64,000 nt of DNA from JBCFBK01 sp038562555 (GTDB taxonomy: Bacteria > Bacteroidota > Bacteroidia > Bacteroidales > Prolixibacteraceae), in contig JBCFBK010000011.1 in the NCBI GenBank assembly GCA_038562555.1, positions 1-64,000 of the forward strand, given 5' to 3'. Below are positions 1 through 10,336 of this stretch, piece after piece (the first letter of the stretch is position 1; every line of letters begins with the position of its first letter). Below the pieces are notes generated by a model that was not told the origin of the DNA, did no database searches, and saw only the letters and a program-made list of their open reading frames with translations. Position numbers and translations under genes: made by a program.

Positions 1-1
1 G

Positions 2-1492
2 GTCGATGCGCTTTATTCCCGTAATGAAGTGGATTTTAAGCGGGGCAATTTCAGGGTGAAGGGCGATACGGTAGATGTTTTCCTGGCTCATGACGATATC
101 GGGATCAGGCTGATATTCTGGGGCGATGAGGTGGAGGAGATATACAGTTTTGATCCGGTTGACGGCCATACCCTTGAACAGTTGGACCGGGCTGTGATTT
201 ATCCGGCCAATATCTTTGTGACCACGAAAGCCAGGATGATGTCAGCCATTCATCAGATTCAGGATGACCTGGTCAGGCAAGTCGATTTTTTCAGGGAAAT
301 CGGGAAACCGTTGGAGGCGAAACGGATCGAAGAGCGGGTCGAATATGATATGGAAATGATGCGGGAACTGGGCTACTGCCCCGGCATTGAAAATTATTCG
401 CGCTATTTTGACGGCCGTCAGCCGGGCACCCGCCCTTTCTGTTTGCTGGATTACTTTCCTGACGATTTTGTGACCATCATTGATGAAAGTCATGTTACCA
501 TTCCGCAGGTCAGAGCCATGTATGGCGGAGACCACTCGCGCAAAATCAACCTGGTTGAGTTTGGGTTCCGGCTTCCGGCGGCTATCGACAACCGGCCATT
601 AAAATTTGAGGAATTTGAGGACATCTTGCATCAGGGGCTTTTTGTCAGTGCTACGCCGGCAGATTACGAACTGGAATTATCGGAGGGGGTATTTGTGGAA
701 CAGGTCATCAGGCCCACCGGACTGCTTGATCCGGTGATTGACGTTCGCCCTTCAACCAATCAGATTGATGATCTGATCAATGAAATTCATAAACGTATCG
801 ATAAGAAAGAACGGGTACTTGTAACGACTCTCACAAAACGTATGGCGGAGGAGCTCAGCCGCTATCTGACGAACATGAGCATCAAGACCAGGTATATCCA
901 TTCTGATATCGATACCATGGAGCGGATCGAAATTATGGAAGATCTGCGTAAGGGAGTCTTTGATGTGCTGGTTGGCATAAACCTGCTGAGGGAGGGGTTA
1001 GATCTGCCGGAGGTTTCGCTGGTGGCCATTATCGATGCCGATAAGGAGGGCTTTTTACGCTCAGAGCGATCCCTCACCCAAACGGCTGGGCGGGCTGCCC
1101 GTAATCTGAACGGAACTGTGATCATGTATGCCGACAAAATTACCGATTCCATGCAGAAAACCATCGACTCAACCAACTACCGTCGCGGCAAACAATTAAA
1201 GTACAACGAAGAAAACGGTATTACGCCCCGACAAATCATCAAGCCTACGCGCGAAATCATTGGCTACGAATTCAGAAGCAACAAAGCCATGCCCTACCCG
1301 GATGATTTGGAGCGTCCCGATATTGCGGCTGATCCGGTGGTTCAGTATATGAATGCAGATGCTTTGCAGAAGGCGATCCTGAAAACAAAAAAAGAAATGG
1401 AAGCTGCAGCAAAGGAGCTTGACTTTATCGAGGCCGCCCGTCTGAGGGACGATATGTACCGCCTTCAGGAATTGCTGAGACAGAAAAAATAA
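2..1492 (+). CDS. uvrB: UvrABC excinuclease subunit B, 3' part
   Basis: UvrB is the damage-verifying helicase-like subunit of nucleotide excision repair; it is loaded by UvrA and recruits UvrC. The gene enters from the left edge in frame 2, so roughly the first quarter (Walker A and beta-hairpin region) is missing and about 496 residues remain. Visible motifs are the DESH Walker B box in IIDESHVTIPQ, VSATP, the helicase motif V segment REGLDLPEVSLV, motif VI QTAGRAARN, and a C-terminal UVR domain (ELDFIEAARLRDDM) that contacts UvrC. The order and ending match full-length family members. No terminator is evident after the stop. Confidence 0.97.
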   Translation, partial: VDALYSRNEVDFKRGNFRVKGDTVDVFLAHDDIGIRLIFWGDEVEEIYSFDPVDGHTLEQLDRAVIYPANIFVTTKARMMSAIHQIQDDLVRQVDFFREIGKPLEAKRIEERVEYDMEMMRELGYCPGIENYSRYFDGRQPGTRPFCLLDYFPDDFVTIIDESHVTIPQVRAMYGGDHSRKINLVEFGFRLPAAIDNRPLKFEEFEDILHQGLFVSATPADYELELSEGVFVEQVIRPTGLLDPVIDVRPSTNQIDDLINEIHKRIDKKERVLVTTLTKRMAEELSRYLTNMSIKTRYIHSDIDTMERIEIMEDLRKGVFDVLVGINLLREGLDLPEVSLVAIIDADKEGFLRSERSLTQTAGRAARNLNGTVIMYADKITDSMQKTIDSTNYRRGKQLKYNEENGITPRQIIKPTREIIGYEFRSNKAMPYPDDLERPDIAADPVVQYMNADALQKAILKTKKEMEAAAKELDFIEAARLRDDMYRLQELLRQKK

Positions 1493-1650
1493 TCTTTACA
1501 GCAGGTCTTTTAAAAAATCACCTTCAATATCTTTTTCCCATTGATATTATTTTTATTTTTAGCCCATTATGAGAGGGAAAAAATAGGATCTTCTCCTTTT
1601 ATATAATTTTCTGGTAGGGGTAAAAACTTTTTTAAATTTTCTTTGGGGAT

Positions 1651-2046
1651 ATGAAGTTGTTTTCATTTGTAGAGGGGGAAGATGACGGTAAAGACATCAT
1701 CGAACTGGTTAGTTGTCAGTGGGATGGGGCAAATTGTACAAACCTCAGAAAAGATATCAATATCTTGTTGCGTTCAGCCCGCAAAAGCAATATGAACAAG
1801 GAGTACAGAAAGGCCATTGATGAAATTTCAGAGGCTTTTTTCCTGACAGATCAGATCACAAATGACGGTTGTCAGCAATGTACCGGATTTTTCAGGGAAA
1901 CAATGTTAAATTCATTGAAGCAGCTAACGGAGGAACTGGGGAAGATGTCGTCGGGGTTTTTCCGAGACAGGCGCTATCGGGAAGTATACCAGTTTGCGCG
2001 GAAGAAGCTGGACGAACTAACGCTTCATCATCAGGCAAAAAGATAA
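1651..2046 (+). CDS. hypothetical protein, 131 aa
   Basis: A 131-residue soluble protein that I do not recognise. It has no signal peptide or membrane segment. The middle is charged and probably helical, with a Cys pair in a GCQQC motif at about residue 75 and two further Cys in the first 30 residues (SCQWDGANC), so a metal or redox role is possible but unproven. It stands alone between uvrB and the SulP gene, with about 158 bp of AT-rich DNA before it. The ATG is the only good start. Treated as real because it is the longest uninterrupted frame in the gap and lies on the same strand as its neighbours. Confidence 0.6.
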   Translation: MKLFSFVEGEDDGKDIIELVSCQWDGANCTNLRKDINILLRSARKSNMNKEYRKAIDEISEAFFLTDQITNDGCQQCTGFFRETMLNSLKQLTEELGKMSSGFFRDRRYREVYQFARKKLDELTLHHQAKR

Positions 2047-2180
2047 TCTGAAGTGCCTTCGTCAGAATTTTATCCCTGATCGGATACGTTAATAATTTCT
2101 TATCCGGCGTCACAATTATCGCCGGATGCGAACAGTGCGATTCATTTGTGCCTACATTTGCGCCAAAATTTAAAGAGGAC

Positions 2181-3821
2181 ATGGATCACATTTTCTACCC
2201 GAAGCTATTCAGTGTTTTAAAGCAGGGATATTCAAAAAAGCAGTTTACCAAAGATATTTTTGCCGGTATTATCGTCGGGATCGTGGCGTTACCGCTGGCT
2301 ATCGCTTTTGCCGTTGCTTCAGGCGTTTCTCCTGAAAAGGGGTTAATTACCGCGGTTGTTGCTGGTCTCCTGATTTCGGTGCTGGGAGGCAGTCGTGTAC
2401 AGATTGGCGGTCCCACGGGAGCGTTTATTGTCATTGTTTTCGGAATCGTACAAACGTATGGGTTAAACGGATTAATGATTTCGACGATACTTGCCGGGGT
2501 TATTCTCATTATTTTAGGGCTGTTAAAACTGGGGTCACTGCTCAAATTCATTCCTCATCCGCTGATCATTGGTTTCACCAGCGGTATCGCGCTCACCATC
2601 TTCAGTACGCAAATCAATGATGCCCTGGGCATGGAGATTCAACAAATTCCCGCCGGATTTATTGAAAAATGGACAACCTATTTTGCACATTTTGATAATG
2701 TTAACCCGATCGCAATTGTATTAACGGTCGTTACGATTATTATCAGTGTTGGGTTTAAAAAAATTACCACTAAAATCCCGGGCTCGTTTATCGCCATTCT
2801 GGTGGTCACTGCGATGAGCAGGATTTTCGATCTTCCGGTGGCTACCATCGAGTCTGTGTTTGGCGATATTCCGCAGAAAATAAGCCTGACGTTTCCTGCT
2901 GTCGATTTTTCGCAGATGCAAATGTACTTTGCTCCCGCACTTACGATTGCCCTGCTGGGTGGGATTGAATCGCTGCTCTCCGCCGTGGTGGCCGATGGTA
3001 TGATCAGCGGGAATCACCGTTCAAATACGGAGTTGATTGCACAGGGAGTAGCTAACGTGGTCACGCCTTTTTTTGGAGGTATCCCTGCAACCGGGGCAAT
3101 TGCACGCACAGCAACCAACGTAAAGAACGGAGGTCGCACACCCATAGCCGGGATTATACACGCGGCGACTCTCCTTTTTATTATGCTTTTCTTCGGGCAA
3201 TGGGCTAAGCTGATCCCCATGGCCTGTCTGGCTGGTATTCTGATAGTTGTGGCTTACAACATGAGCGAATGGTATTCTTTTGTGACGATCCTCAGAGGCT
3301 CCAAATTTGACATCCTGGTACTGCTGGTCACTTTTTTCCTTACCGTACTGGTTGACCTGACCTTTGCCATTGAGATTGGTATTGTCCTTTCGTCGCTTCT
3401 GTTTATGAAACGAATGGCCGATGCCGGTTCAAGGGCGGTTTCCGAAATCGATTCGGATGTGCTGGAGAATTACAGTGATCTGCCTAAAGAACTTGGTATT
3501 TACGAGATCAGCGGACCGTTTTTCTTTGGTTCTGCCAAACAATACCGGTCAACGATCAGGTCAATCGGTGCTGTTTCGAAAGTATTGATCCTGCGGATGA
3601 GGCACGTACCATTTATTGATTCTACCGGAATGCACAACCTGAAGGATGTGGTCCGGGATATTCAGCATGCCGGGACTATGGTTGTACTGTCGGGCGTTCA
3701 GCCGGACGTTTTGAAAGAGCTTGAACGGAGCAATTTTTTTGCTCTGGTGGAAAACCGGAATGTTCTTCCTGCGTTTGATCAGGCACTAAAACGCGCAAAA
3801 GCTCTGCTGGAGGAAAAGTAG
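2181..3821 (+). CDS. SulP family inorganic anion transporter with STAS domain
   Basis: An inner-membrane transporter of the SLC26/SulP family (sulfate, bicarbonate or other small anions; the substrate cannot be read from sequence). About 546 residues with 10-14 hydrophobic segments over residues 1-410. The family hallmark region GVSPEKGLITAVVAGLL and the GGSRVQIGGPTGAF segment lie near the N-terminus, and a C-terminal STAS domain (about 430-540) contains the typical VPFIDSTGMHNL loop. I start at the ATG at 2181 (MDHIFYPKLF); a GTG 33 bases upstream would add 11 non-conserved residues. It converges on the GH43 gene with only about 19 bp between the stops. Confidence 0.93.
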   Translation: MDHIFYPKLFSVLKQGYSKKQFTKDIFAGIIVGIVALPLAIAFAVASGVSPEKGLITAVVAGLLISVLGGSRVQIGGPTGAFIVIVFGIVQTYGLNGLMISTILAGVILIILGLLKLGSLLKFIPHPLIIGFTSGIALTIFSTQINDALGMEIQQIPAGFIEKWTTYFAHFDNVNPIAIVLTVVTIIISVGFKKITTKIPGSFIAILVVTAMSRIFDLPVATIESVFGDIPQKISLTFPAVDFSQMQMYFAPALTIALLGGIESLLSAVVADGMISGNHRSNTELIAQGVANVVTPFFGGIPATGAIARTATNVKNGGRTPIAGIIHAATLLFIMLFFGQWAKLIPMACLAGILIVVAYNMSEWYSFVTILRGSKFDILVLLVTFFLTVLVDLTFAIEIGIVLSSLLFMKRMADAGSRAVSEIDSDVLENYSDLPKELGIYEISGPFFFGSAKQYRSTIRSIGAVSKVLILRMRHVPFIDSTGMHNLKDVVRDIQHAGTMVVLSGVQPDVLKELERSNFFALVENRNVLPAFDQALKRAKALLEEK

Positions 3822-3840
3822 TTCAAACTGACTCTGCCTG

Positions 3841-4860
3841 TTATTTTATTTTGTGGCTTGTTACTCCTTCGAAAGTCATTTTTACCGGTTTGATGGTACC
3901 GTCTTCGTTAAAATACATCCGATCAATACAAACTACCCGGTGATCCCGTCCCTCGTTGGGGATAGGACGCCTGTGGTAGACGATGTACCATTCATCCGTG
4001 CCGGGAATATTCAATACCGAATGGTGACCGGCGCCGGTGGCTGTTTCCGGATCCTGCTCCAGGATGGTTGCCATCCGGTTGAACGGGCCAAAAGGACTGT
4101 CGGCAATGGCATAGGCTGCCTTATAACTGGCGTCTCCCCAGTTGCCTTCCGACCACATGAAATAGTACTTACCGTTCCGGATAAAGAAAGTGGGTCCCTC
4201 TACATAACCTTCAGGTGTGATTTCCCGGACAAGTGTTCCGTCGTCGAAAGGGATTAACGATTTAAAGTCATCGCTGAGCCGGGCAATGTTGCAATGCCGC
4301 CATCCACCGTAAACGATGTAGTAGTTTCCGTCAGATGCCTGAAAGACATACTGATCGATGGGCTGAGCACCGTTATGAAATTCCTGGATCAAGGGTTTTC
4401 CCAGCAAATCTTTATAAGGGCCTCCCGGATTATCAGCAACACACACGCCAATCCCTCCCTGTCTGTTTTTATCGCCTGCCTGCGGATTGTAGTAGGGGCC
4501 CGACTCGTTTTGAATGTCATTCCCGGCAAAGAAGAGGTAATATTTTTGATCCTTTTCAATAACAGAAGGTGCCCAAAGGGCTTTGTGCACCCATTTCACG
4601 ATCGTTGTATCAATGACTTTCGGATGCTTTTCCCAATTTACAAGATCGCTAGAAGAAAAGGCATCCAGGAATACCTGATTCTCATAACGCGCCGAAAAGG
4701 TCGGAAAGATCCAGTATTGGTTATTGAAAACAGCTGCTTCAGGGTCAGCATACCAACCCGAAATGACAGGATTGCCCGATTTATTTTCCGGATGACCGGC
4801 CCGCCCCGAAACAGACATGCAAACGATGAAAACAACCAGCAATAACCTACTTACAGACAT
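3841..4860 (-). CDS. secreted glycoside hydrolase family 43 protein
   Basis: A predicted exported glycosidase of the five-bladed GH43 type (arabinofuranosidase or beta-xylosidase; the exact linkage is not readable). The N-terminus MSVSRLLLVVFIVCMSVSG is a signal peptide, so I start at the ATG ending at 4860 rather than one nine codons upstream. Candidate catalytic residues are the Asp of WYADPEAAVF, the pKa-modulating Asp of QPIDQYVF and the acid Glu of YVEGPTFF, in the usual order and spacing. It is 339 residues, a single-domain length. It lies just downstream of the AsmA-like gene on the same strand (44-bp gap), with no SusC/SusD pair nearby, so it is not in a classical polysaccharide locus here. 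Confidence 0.9.
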   Translation of the reverse strand: MSVSRLLLVVFIVCMSVSGRAGHPENKSGNPVISGWYADPEAAVFNNQYWIFPTFSARYENQVFLDAFSSSDLVNWEKHPKVIDTTIVKWVHKALWAPSVIEKDQKYYLFFAGNDIQNESGPYYNPQAGDKNRQGGIGVCVADNPGGPYKDLLGKPLIQEFHNGAQPIDQYVFQASDGNYYIVYGGWRHCNIARLSDDFKSLIPFDDGTLVREITPEGYVEGPTFFIRNGKYYFMWSEGNWGDASYKAAYAIADSPFGPFNRMATILEQDPETATGAGHHSVLNIPGTDEWYIVYHRRPIPNEGRDHRVVCIDRMYFNEDGTIKPVKMTFEGVTSHKIK

Positions 4861-4903
4861 AAGCTCAATTTTTAACTCACTACTCATTACTCACGACTAC
4901 ACA

Positions 4904-7378
4904 CTACTTAAACAGCTTTTTCAGTTCGTCGCCCACCTTTTTCACCGACTTTTCCAGGTTTTCTTTAGTCGATCGTGTCACTTCCTGTTCAATTTGCTTT
5001 CGGGCTTTGCTTAAATCGACCGACACCTTGGGGTTTTTGATGTCACCTTTTATCAGGACGGTCGCATCAATGATTTTGATGTTTTCAGAGCCGGGCAAAA
5101 TACCCAGCGCCTTATTGATATCACCGCTGAGATTTTCACGGTTGACTTTAAAATCCATATTCAGATTAAGGATGCGTTCCACTGATAATCCTCCCGATAC
5201 AGAAACATCCTGATCCGCGATTTTTGTTTGAAAAGGGGTCATATTGACATTTCCGTTATCCATTTTGAAATGCGCAGTGAAATCGTCGACGGTCAGGTTC
5301 CTGATCTTTTCCGTATTGATGATCCCTTTTAGCTGTTCAAAAACCGGCGAATCTATAATTTTCAGATTCTGCGTGTTTAAAAGTCCGGTCCCATTCAGCG
5401 AGGCGGGGATGATATTCAGCTTTTCATCGAACTGTCCTTTGAAGTTTATTGTGGTAGACAGTTCTCCCTGACTGCGTGACGCGATTGGCAGATAGCGCTG
5501 CATCATGCTGAATGACTTGTAGGCAGCCGGGATCTGAAAGCTGTTCGCCTGCACATTGAAATCGAATTCGGGCTTATTGGCTGCATTGCTTTTATACGAT
5601 CCGTCGATTGTCAGCTTGCCGTCGAGCATATCCATGCTTAGCTTTTGCAGGTGAAGGATCCGGTTTTTGATCGTAATCAGTCCGTCGATATTGCGGATAT
5701 CCATTTTATCAAAACTGGCCCGGTTAATTTGTGATCGAAAAACCAGATTCAGATTTGCGGGAACCTGAAAGGCGACCATACTATCGGCAGGAGCAGTCAC
5801 GGCGGAATCCTTTTCGGCCATTAAGCCGGCAAGTTCGTCAAAATTGAGGTAATTCGATTTCAGGTTAAAATCTCCCTGTAAAGTCCTGTCAAGAAAAAAA
5901 TAGGGAAGATAGTTAGACAATTTGCCGTTTAGCTGAAAATCGCTTTGGCCGGTCTTTCCATTGAATGATGACAAGGTGATTTCGGTGTTCTGAACTTTCA
6001 CGTTCCCCGAACTTATTTCCACCTGACGGGTAATGTCGGGAGTTTTAATACTAAAATTACTGAAATTGAATGTTCCTGACGACGAGACCTGGTCGTATTT
6101 TTGCTGATCGATGGCCGACATCTTTCCCTTAACGGCAAGATTCCCCTCTAGCAGGCCGCTCATCCGGAGACTGTCCATGGCAATTACCTTTGACAGGCGG
6201 GTAAAGTCGATTTTTCCTTCAAAAGCCGCATCGAATTCCGGGTCAGAGATCGGGTGGATCAGGCTAAGCCTGAAATTGACCGGGTTATCCTGGATGCGGG
6301 CATGAGCGTCAGAAATGTTCACCGAAAGCTGGTCGAAATCACCCTGTGGCTTCGAAATTAACCCGTCCAGGGCTATTTGTTCAATTTTCTCTGGGGAACC
6401 TTCATACTGAAACGTGGCATCCTTAATGTAAAGGCGGGTGCTTATCTCCGGGTAATTATCTTCATAATACAGGCCTTTTATAAATCCGTCAAAGCCGGCT
6501 TCACCTGTTGTTTTTACCTTTGCTATATAACTTTGATAGGTTTTGGGGACCATCGACAGTAAAGTGGCAAAATCGCTCTGAGGCTGTTTGAACTGCAGAT
6601 CAAAAAACATGCTGTCGGACGGAACCTGAAAGTTTCCGCTGATATCGAGCGGAAGTTCATTCAGGAAGAGCGTGGTTTTGCCCAGCACAAAATTCATTTT
6701 GTCGTAATCAGCTTCAAGCTGGCCTTTTGCCTTGAGAACCGTGTTGGAGATATACTGTATCGAATCATATTCCAGCATAAAATCGCCCACTTCACTGTCC
6801 AGGGTAAAGCGGGTAATGGTACCTTCCAGTTCCCCGGAGGCACTGATGTCGGTATTCCGCAGCCGGACAAGTGTTGCGGTGAGTTCATCTTTATAGCTCA
6901 GGTTCAGGTTCCGGATCTCGATATCCTGCAGGGAAACCGCCATCTCTTCGGTGCTGTCGGCTGTCGCGGTTTCGGTGCTGTCGGCCGGGAAAATATCCCA
7001 GTTTACCAGTCCATCCTGAGTGGAAAGCAATCTGATGCTTGCATCATTGATTTTCAGGCTTCTGATTTTTATCTGGTCACCGCCCAGGAGATCACGAACA
7101 GACAGATTCGTTGCAATTGACCGGACGGTAAGCAGCGTGTCGTTTTGAAACTGGTCCTTTCCGGAAATGGAAAGGTTTTCAAGTTCGGCCTGTATTCTGG
7201 GAAAACTCTTAAACAAACTTAGGTGGAGATCTGAAAATTCAACGGTGGCATTAACATTTTCGTTTATAGTAGCCTTCAGTTTATTCACCAGCGGGCCTTT
7301 AAACGCCAGCGGGATGATGATGGCCAGTGCGATCAGTACCGCGACAATGGCCAGGAAAATGATAATAACTTTCTTCAT
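4904..7378 (-). CDS. AsmA-like inner-membrane protein
   Basis: An 824-residue protein with one N-terminal membrane anchor (residues about 4-27) followed by a long periplasmic region of repeated beta-rich segments, as in the AsmA/TamB/YhdP group of bridge-like proteins linked to lipid traffic between inner and outer membranes. The opening pattern (anchor, then LVNKLKATINENVNATVEFSDLH split by short gaps) is typical of Bacteroidota AsmA homologues, and the C-terminal part carries the conserved region that runs into a short Lys-rich helix. It is followed at 9 bp by the start side of cinA's stop, so cinA and this gene may share a leftward transcript. Confidence 0.85.
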   Translation of the reverse strand: MKKVIIIFLAIVAVLIALAIIIPLAFKGPLVNKLKATINENVNATVEFSDLHLSLFKSFPRIQAELENLSISGKDQFQNDTLLTVRSIATNLSVRDLLGGDQIKIRSLKINDASIRLLSTQDGLVNWDIFPADSTETATADSTEEMAVSLQDIEIRNLNLSYKDELTATLVRLRNTDISASGELEGTITRFTLDSEVGDFMLEYDSIQYISNTVLKAKGQLEADYDKMNFVLGKTTLFLNELPLDISGNFQVPSDSMFFDLQFKQPQSDFATLLSMVPKTYQSYIAKVKTTGEAGFDGFIKGLYYEDNYPEISTRLYIKDATFQYEGSPEKIEQIALDGLISKPQGDFDQLSVNISDAHARIQDNPVNFRLSLIHPISDPEFDAAFEGKIDFTRLSKVIAMDSLRMSGLLEGNLAVKGKMSAIDQQKYDQVSSSGTFNFSNFSIKTPDITRQVEISSGNVKVQNTEITLSSFNGKTGQSDFQLNGKLSNYLPYFFLDRTLQGDFNLKSNYLNFDELAGLMAEKDSAVTAPADSMVAFQVPANLNLVFRSQINRASFDKMDIRNIDGLITIKNRILHLQKLSMDMLDGKLTIDGSYKSNAANKPEFDFNVQANSFQIPAAYKSFSMMQRYLPIASRSQGELSTTINFKGQFDEKLNIIPASLNGTGLLNTQNLKIIDSPVFEQLKGIINTEKIRNLTVDDFTAHFKMDNGNVNMTPFQTKIADQDVSVSGGLSVERILNLNMDFKVNRENLSGDINKALGILPGSENIKIIDATVLIKGDIKNPKVSVDLSKARKQIEQEVTRSTKENLEKSVKKVGDELKKLFK

Positions 7379-7386
7379 ATCATGAT

Positions 7387-8697
7387 TTATTTTTTATGGT
7401 CATCCTGAACTCTGTGATCCCTTTCCGCCTGCGCGGAATGCTCTTGTATTGTTTTGTTTTCGGAAAGAACTAACTGTCGCAGCATATTAATTGCTGTTTG
7501 TGAAGACCGGATGATATTTCTTTCCCTGTTATTTGCAAAGGTATAACATTCTACCAGAAGGTTATGTTTCCCGGCTACGGCAATCCACACCGTGCCGACC
7601 GGTTTTTCGGCTGATCCTCCGTCGGGACCGGCAATACCCGTGGTTGCTATGGTATAATCGGCACCCAGCACTGATTTTGCCCCTTCCGCCATTTCAATGG
7701 CAACCTCCTTACTAACAGCACCAAAGGAAGCGAGCGTTTCCGGTTTGACGTTCAAAACAAAAGTCTTGACCTCGTTGGCGTAGGAAACGATGCAGCCTTT
7801 GAAATAGGCGGAACTTCCGGGATTGGCGGTAAAGAGGTGGGAGATATACCCGCCGGTGCAGCTTTCGGCGACGCCTGCCGTTGCGTTGGCTTTCACCAGC
7901 AATTGTCCGGTGACTCCGGCCAGGGTATCCTGGTTGTACCCAAAAATATTATTTGGGATGAGTATTTTTAATTTTTCAATCTGATGGGCTACTTCTTCCT
8001 TCAGCAGGCCGGGCTCGGTTCCGTAGGCGCTCATCCTGAGTCTGACCATGAAGGGGCTTGGGAGATAGGCCAGTTTGATAAAGGGCGGGAGCGACAGTTC
8101 CCAGCCTTCGATTAGCTCTGCGAGTATGGATTCGGGCAGGCCAAAAACCAAAACAGTCTGGTGATAAATGGAACGGGCTTTCCCGTTTTCTTTCAGCCGC
8201 GGGAGGACCTCCTTTTTCATCAGATACTCCATTTCAAACGGAACACCGGGCATGGATACAAAAATAGTATTGTTTTTTTCAAACCACATCCCGGGTGCCG
8301 TTCCAAGCGCGTTTTGCAGCACGGTGCATTTTTCCGGGACCAGCGCCTGATCCTGATTCAGCTGGTTGATACTGATGTTGCGGCGGGAAAGGATGCTGGT
8401 GACCTGTTGAAGCACCTCTTCATTAAGAACCATACCGCAATCGAAATAGGCACACAAGGCCTTTTTTGTGATATCGTCCTTGGTGGGACCAAGGCCGCCG
8501 GTAATCAGAACCAGGTCGGTGTGGCTTTCTGCATCGGAAAGGGCTTTCAGGATGTGCTCCTGATCGTCGTGGACCGAGGTGATCTGGTAGACCTCAATTC
8601 CATGCAGATTGAGCTGTTCACTAATCCAGGCCGAATTGGTATCGACGATCTGTCCGATGAGAATCTCATCTCCGATAGTAATGATCTCTGCTTTCAT
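7387..8697 (-). CDS. cinA: CinA family nicotinamide-nucleotide amidohydrolase
   Basis: CinA combines a MoCF-like N-terminal domain (residues about 1-170, GDEILIGQIVDTNS and TGGLGPTKDD) with a PncC-type C-terminal domain (about 255-410, AESCTGG and TGIAGPDGG) that hydrolyses nicotinamide mononucleotide to nicotinate mononucleotide in pyridine nucleotide salvage; some members also act on ADP-ribose. Length (436) is slightly above the usual 410-420 because of a polar C-terminal tail. The ATG ending at 8697 begins the conserved MKAEIITIGDEIL. It precedes the AsmA-like gene by 8 bp on the same strand. Confidence 0.95.
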   Translation of the reverse strand: MKAEIITIGDEILIGQIVDTNSAWISEQLNLHGIEVYQITSVHDDQEHILKALSDAESHTDLVLITGGLGPTKDDITKKALCAYFDCGMVLNEEVLQQVTSILSRRNISINQLNQDQALVPEKCTVLQNALGTAPGMWFEKNNTIFVSMPGVPFEMEYLMKKEVLPRLKENGKARSIYHQTVLVFGLPESILAELIEGWELSLPPFIKLAYLPSPFMVRLRMSAYGTEPGLLKEEVAHQIEKLKILIPNNIFGYNQDTLAGVTGQLLVKANATAGVAESCTGGYISHLFTANPGSSAYFKGCIVSYANEVKTFVLNVKPETLASFGAVSKEVAIEMAEGAKSVLGADYTIATTGIAGPDGGSAEKPVGTVWIAVAGKHNLLVECYTFANNRERNIIRSSQTAINMLRQLVLSENKTIQEHSAQAERDHRVQDDHKK

Positions 8698-8785
8698 GCT
8701 TCAAATTTAATATAAAAGGGTTGCAGGGTTCCAACGTTTTTTACCTTTCCACCTTTCGACCATTCTCTATCTTGTGTCTGACTTC

Positions 8786-10015
8786 TCATGACTCGCTGCT
8801 CAACGCTTGCAGACGTTGCAACAGGGTGGGGTGGGAGTAATGCACAAATACGTAAGCCGGATGAGGGCGGAGGTTGCTAAGGTTTTTTACGGACAGCTTT
8901 TTCAGCGCTTCAGCCAGCGCGCTGCCGTTATAATGCCGGGCCGCATATGCGTCAGCCTCATATTCATTTTTTCTTGAAAAGACATTCATCGCGATGCCGA
9001 TTACTGACGAGAGCGGCGCGTACAGGATTCCAAAGGTAATCAGGGCAATGTGAAATGCGGGTTTTTTAACGCCGAGTGCTTCCGATAGCGCAGGACTTTC
9101 AATAAAGCGTGAGAAGACAAACAGCATGAGGCCCGTTTGCAAAATCCCCAGGAGCAGGCTCCACAGCACGTGTTTCTTCCGGTAATGCCCGATCTCATGG
9201 GCCAATACGGCAACCAGTTCGGAAATATTCATATCCTGAATTAAGGTATCGTAAAGAACAACGCGCTTTTTTGAGCCCAGTCCGGTAAAATAAGCATTGG
9301 CCTTGGTTGATCGTTTGGAGCCATCAATGACATAAATGTTATCCAACTGAAAGCCCACCTTTGCTGCAAACGTTCGGATGGCGTTTTTCAGTTCCCCTTC
9401 TTCCAGCAGAGCTTGCTTATTGAAGAGTGGTACGATCAGGCTGGAATAAAACATGACCATCAAAATGGAAAAACCACTGATAACGAGCCAGACAAAAAGC
9501 CAGAAATTTTCGCCGGTTATGAGATAAATCCAGATAATCAGGGCGAGTAATCCGCCGCCGATGACAGCTCCGAGCAGCCAACCTTTCAATTTGTCGAGTA
9601 TATAGGTTTTTACGGTTGTCTTGTTAAATCCAAACTGTTCTTCAATAACAAACGTGCTGTACAGGTCGAATGGTGTGGTCAGGATATCGGATGCCAGCAT
9701 CAGGATCCCTAAAAAAATGAGCGCTGACCACACGGGGCTTTCGGAAACGGAGAGAGCCCAGCCATTGACCAGGGCGAAACCCTGAAAAAAGAGCATCAGC
9801 ATGATCAGGACAAAACCGAATGTGCTGGTAATCATCCCGAACTGATGGTTTATTTTTGAATATGCCTGCTGCTTGCGGTATTCTTCTTCATCGTAAATTC
9901 CTTTGACCTCTTCGGGCAATTCAGCGCTCCAGCGGGTGGTGTTCAGGTAATCCAGATAGCGTTCCAGTATAAAATCTGCAGTCAGAATGGCAACAATAAT
10001 CCAAAAAATCGTCAT
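8786..10015 (-). CDS. M48 family metallopeptidase, Ste24/CAAX protease type
   Basis: A membrane zinc protease of the Ste24 (CAAX prenyl protease 1) type, 409 residues, with N-terminal hydrophobic segments and the family's CAAX_protease_1 N-terminal region. The zinc site HEIGH is at residues 273-277 and the third ligand is the Glu of NEYEADAYAARHY about 75 residues later. Bacteria do not prenylate CAAX proteins, so the likely job is membrane or secreted protein quality control. It lies upstream of cinA on the same strand with an 88-bp gap, which contains low-complexity words (see findings). Confidence 0.92.
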   Translation of the reverse strand: MTIFWIIVAILTADFILERYLDYLNTTRWSAELPEEVKGIYDEEEYRKQQAYSKINHQFGMITSTFGFVLIMLMLFFQGFALVNGWALSVSESPVWSALIFLGILMLASDILTTPFDLYSTFVIEEQFGFNKTTVKTYILDKLKGWLLGAVIGGGLLALIIWIYLITGENFWLFVWLVISGFSILMVMFYSSLIVPLFNKQALLEEGELKNAIRTFAAKVGFQLDNIYVIDGSKRSTKANAYFTGLGSKKRVVLYDTLIQDMNISELVAVLAHEIGHYRKKHVLWSLLLGILQTGLMLFVFSRFIESPALSEALGVKKPAFHIALITFGILYAPLSSVIGIAMNVFSRKNEYEADAYAARHYNGSALAEALKKLSVKNLSNLRPHPAYVFVHYSHPTLLQRLQALSSES

Positions 10016-10336
10016 GCTTTTTTTCTTTTATTAGCTTTCAAAGATAGAAAAAGCGGGCTGATAAATTCGCGTTCACAGGATTCCGACTTCGGGGAATTAA
10101 TTATTCGCATCTTATAATATCGGAACGGTCATGCGAATATCTGCAATATCGGGGGGCAGCTCTTATGACATAATTACCGTTTTACGTTGTTGATTGTGTG
10201 GCTAAGTTGCTGATCCGCTAAAGTCTTTTCCATTACACCCAGGTCAATAATTATTCTTTATATTCATATCATATAACGAACAAAGGTATGAAATCTTCAT
10301 TTTAAGCTTATTGTTGATCCGTATTTTACGGATTTT
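10016..10336. other. intergenic region, 321 bp
   Basis: No credible gene. It separates the M48 gene's start from the end of the FAD/Fe-S dehydrogenase gene. A short hairpin at 10317-10333 (ATCCGTA/TACGGAT, 3-base loop) sits right after the dehydrogenase stop and is followed by TTTTT on the + strand, so it would terminate rightward rather than leftward transcription. Otherwise AT-rich sequence that probably holds the promoter for the leftward M48 gene, though I could not place a consensus box. Confidence 0.5.

Noticed and set aside
4294..4845. 183-codon plus-strand frame
   Set aside because: Antisense to the GH43 gene, which has signal peptide and catalytic residues.
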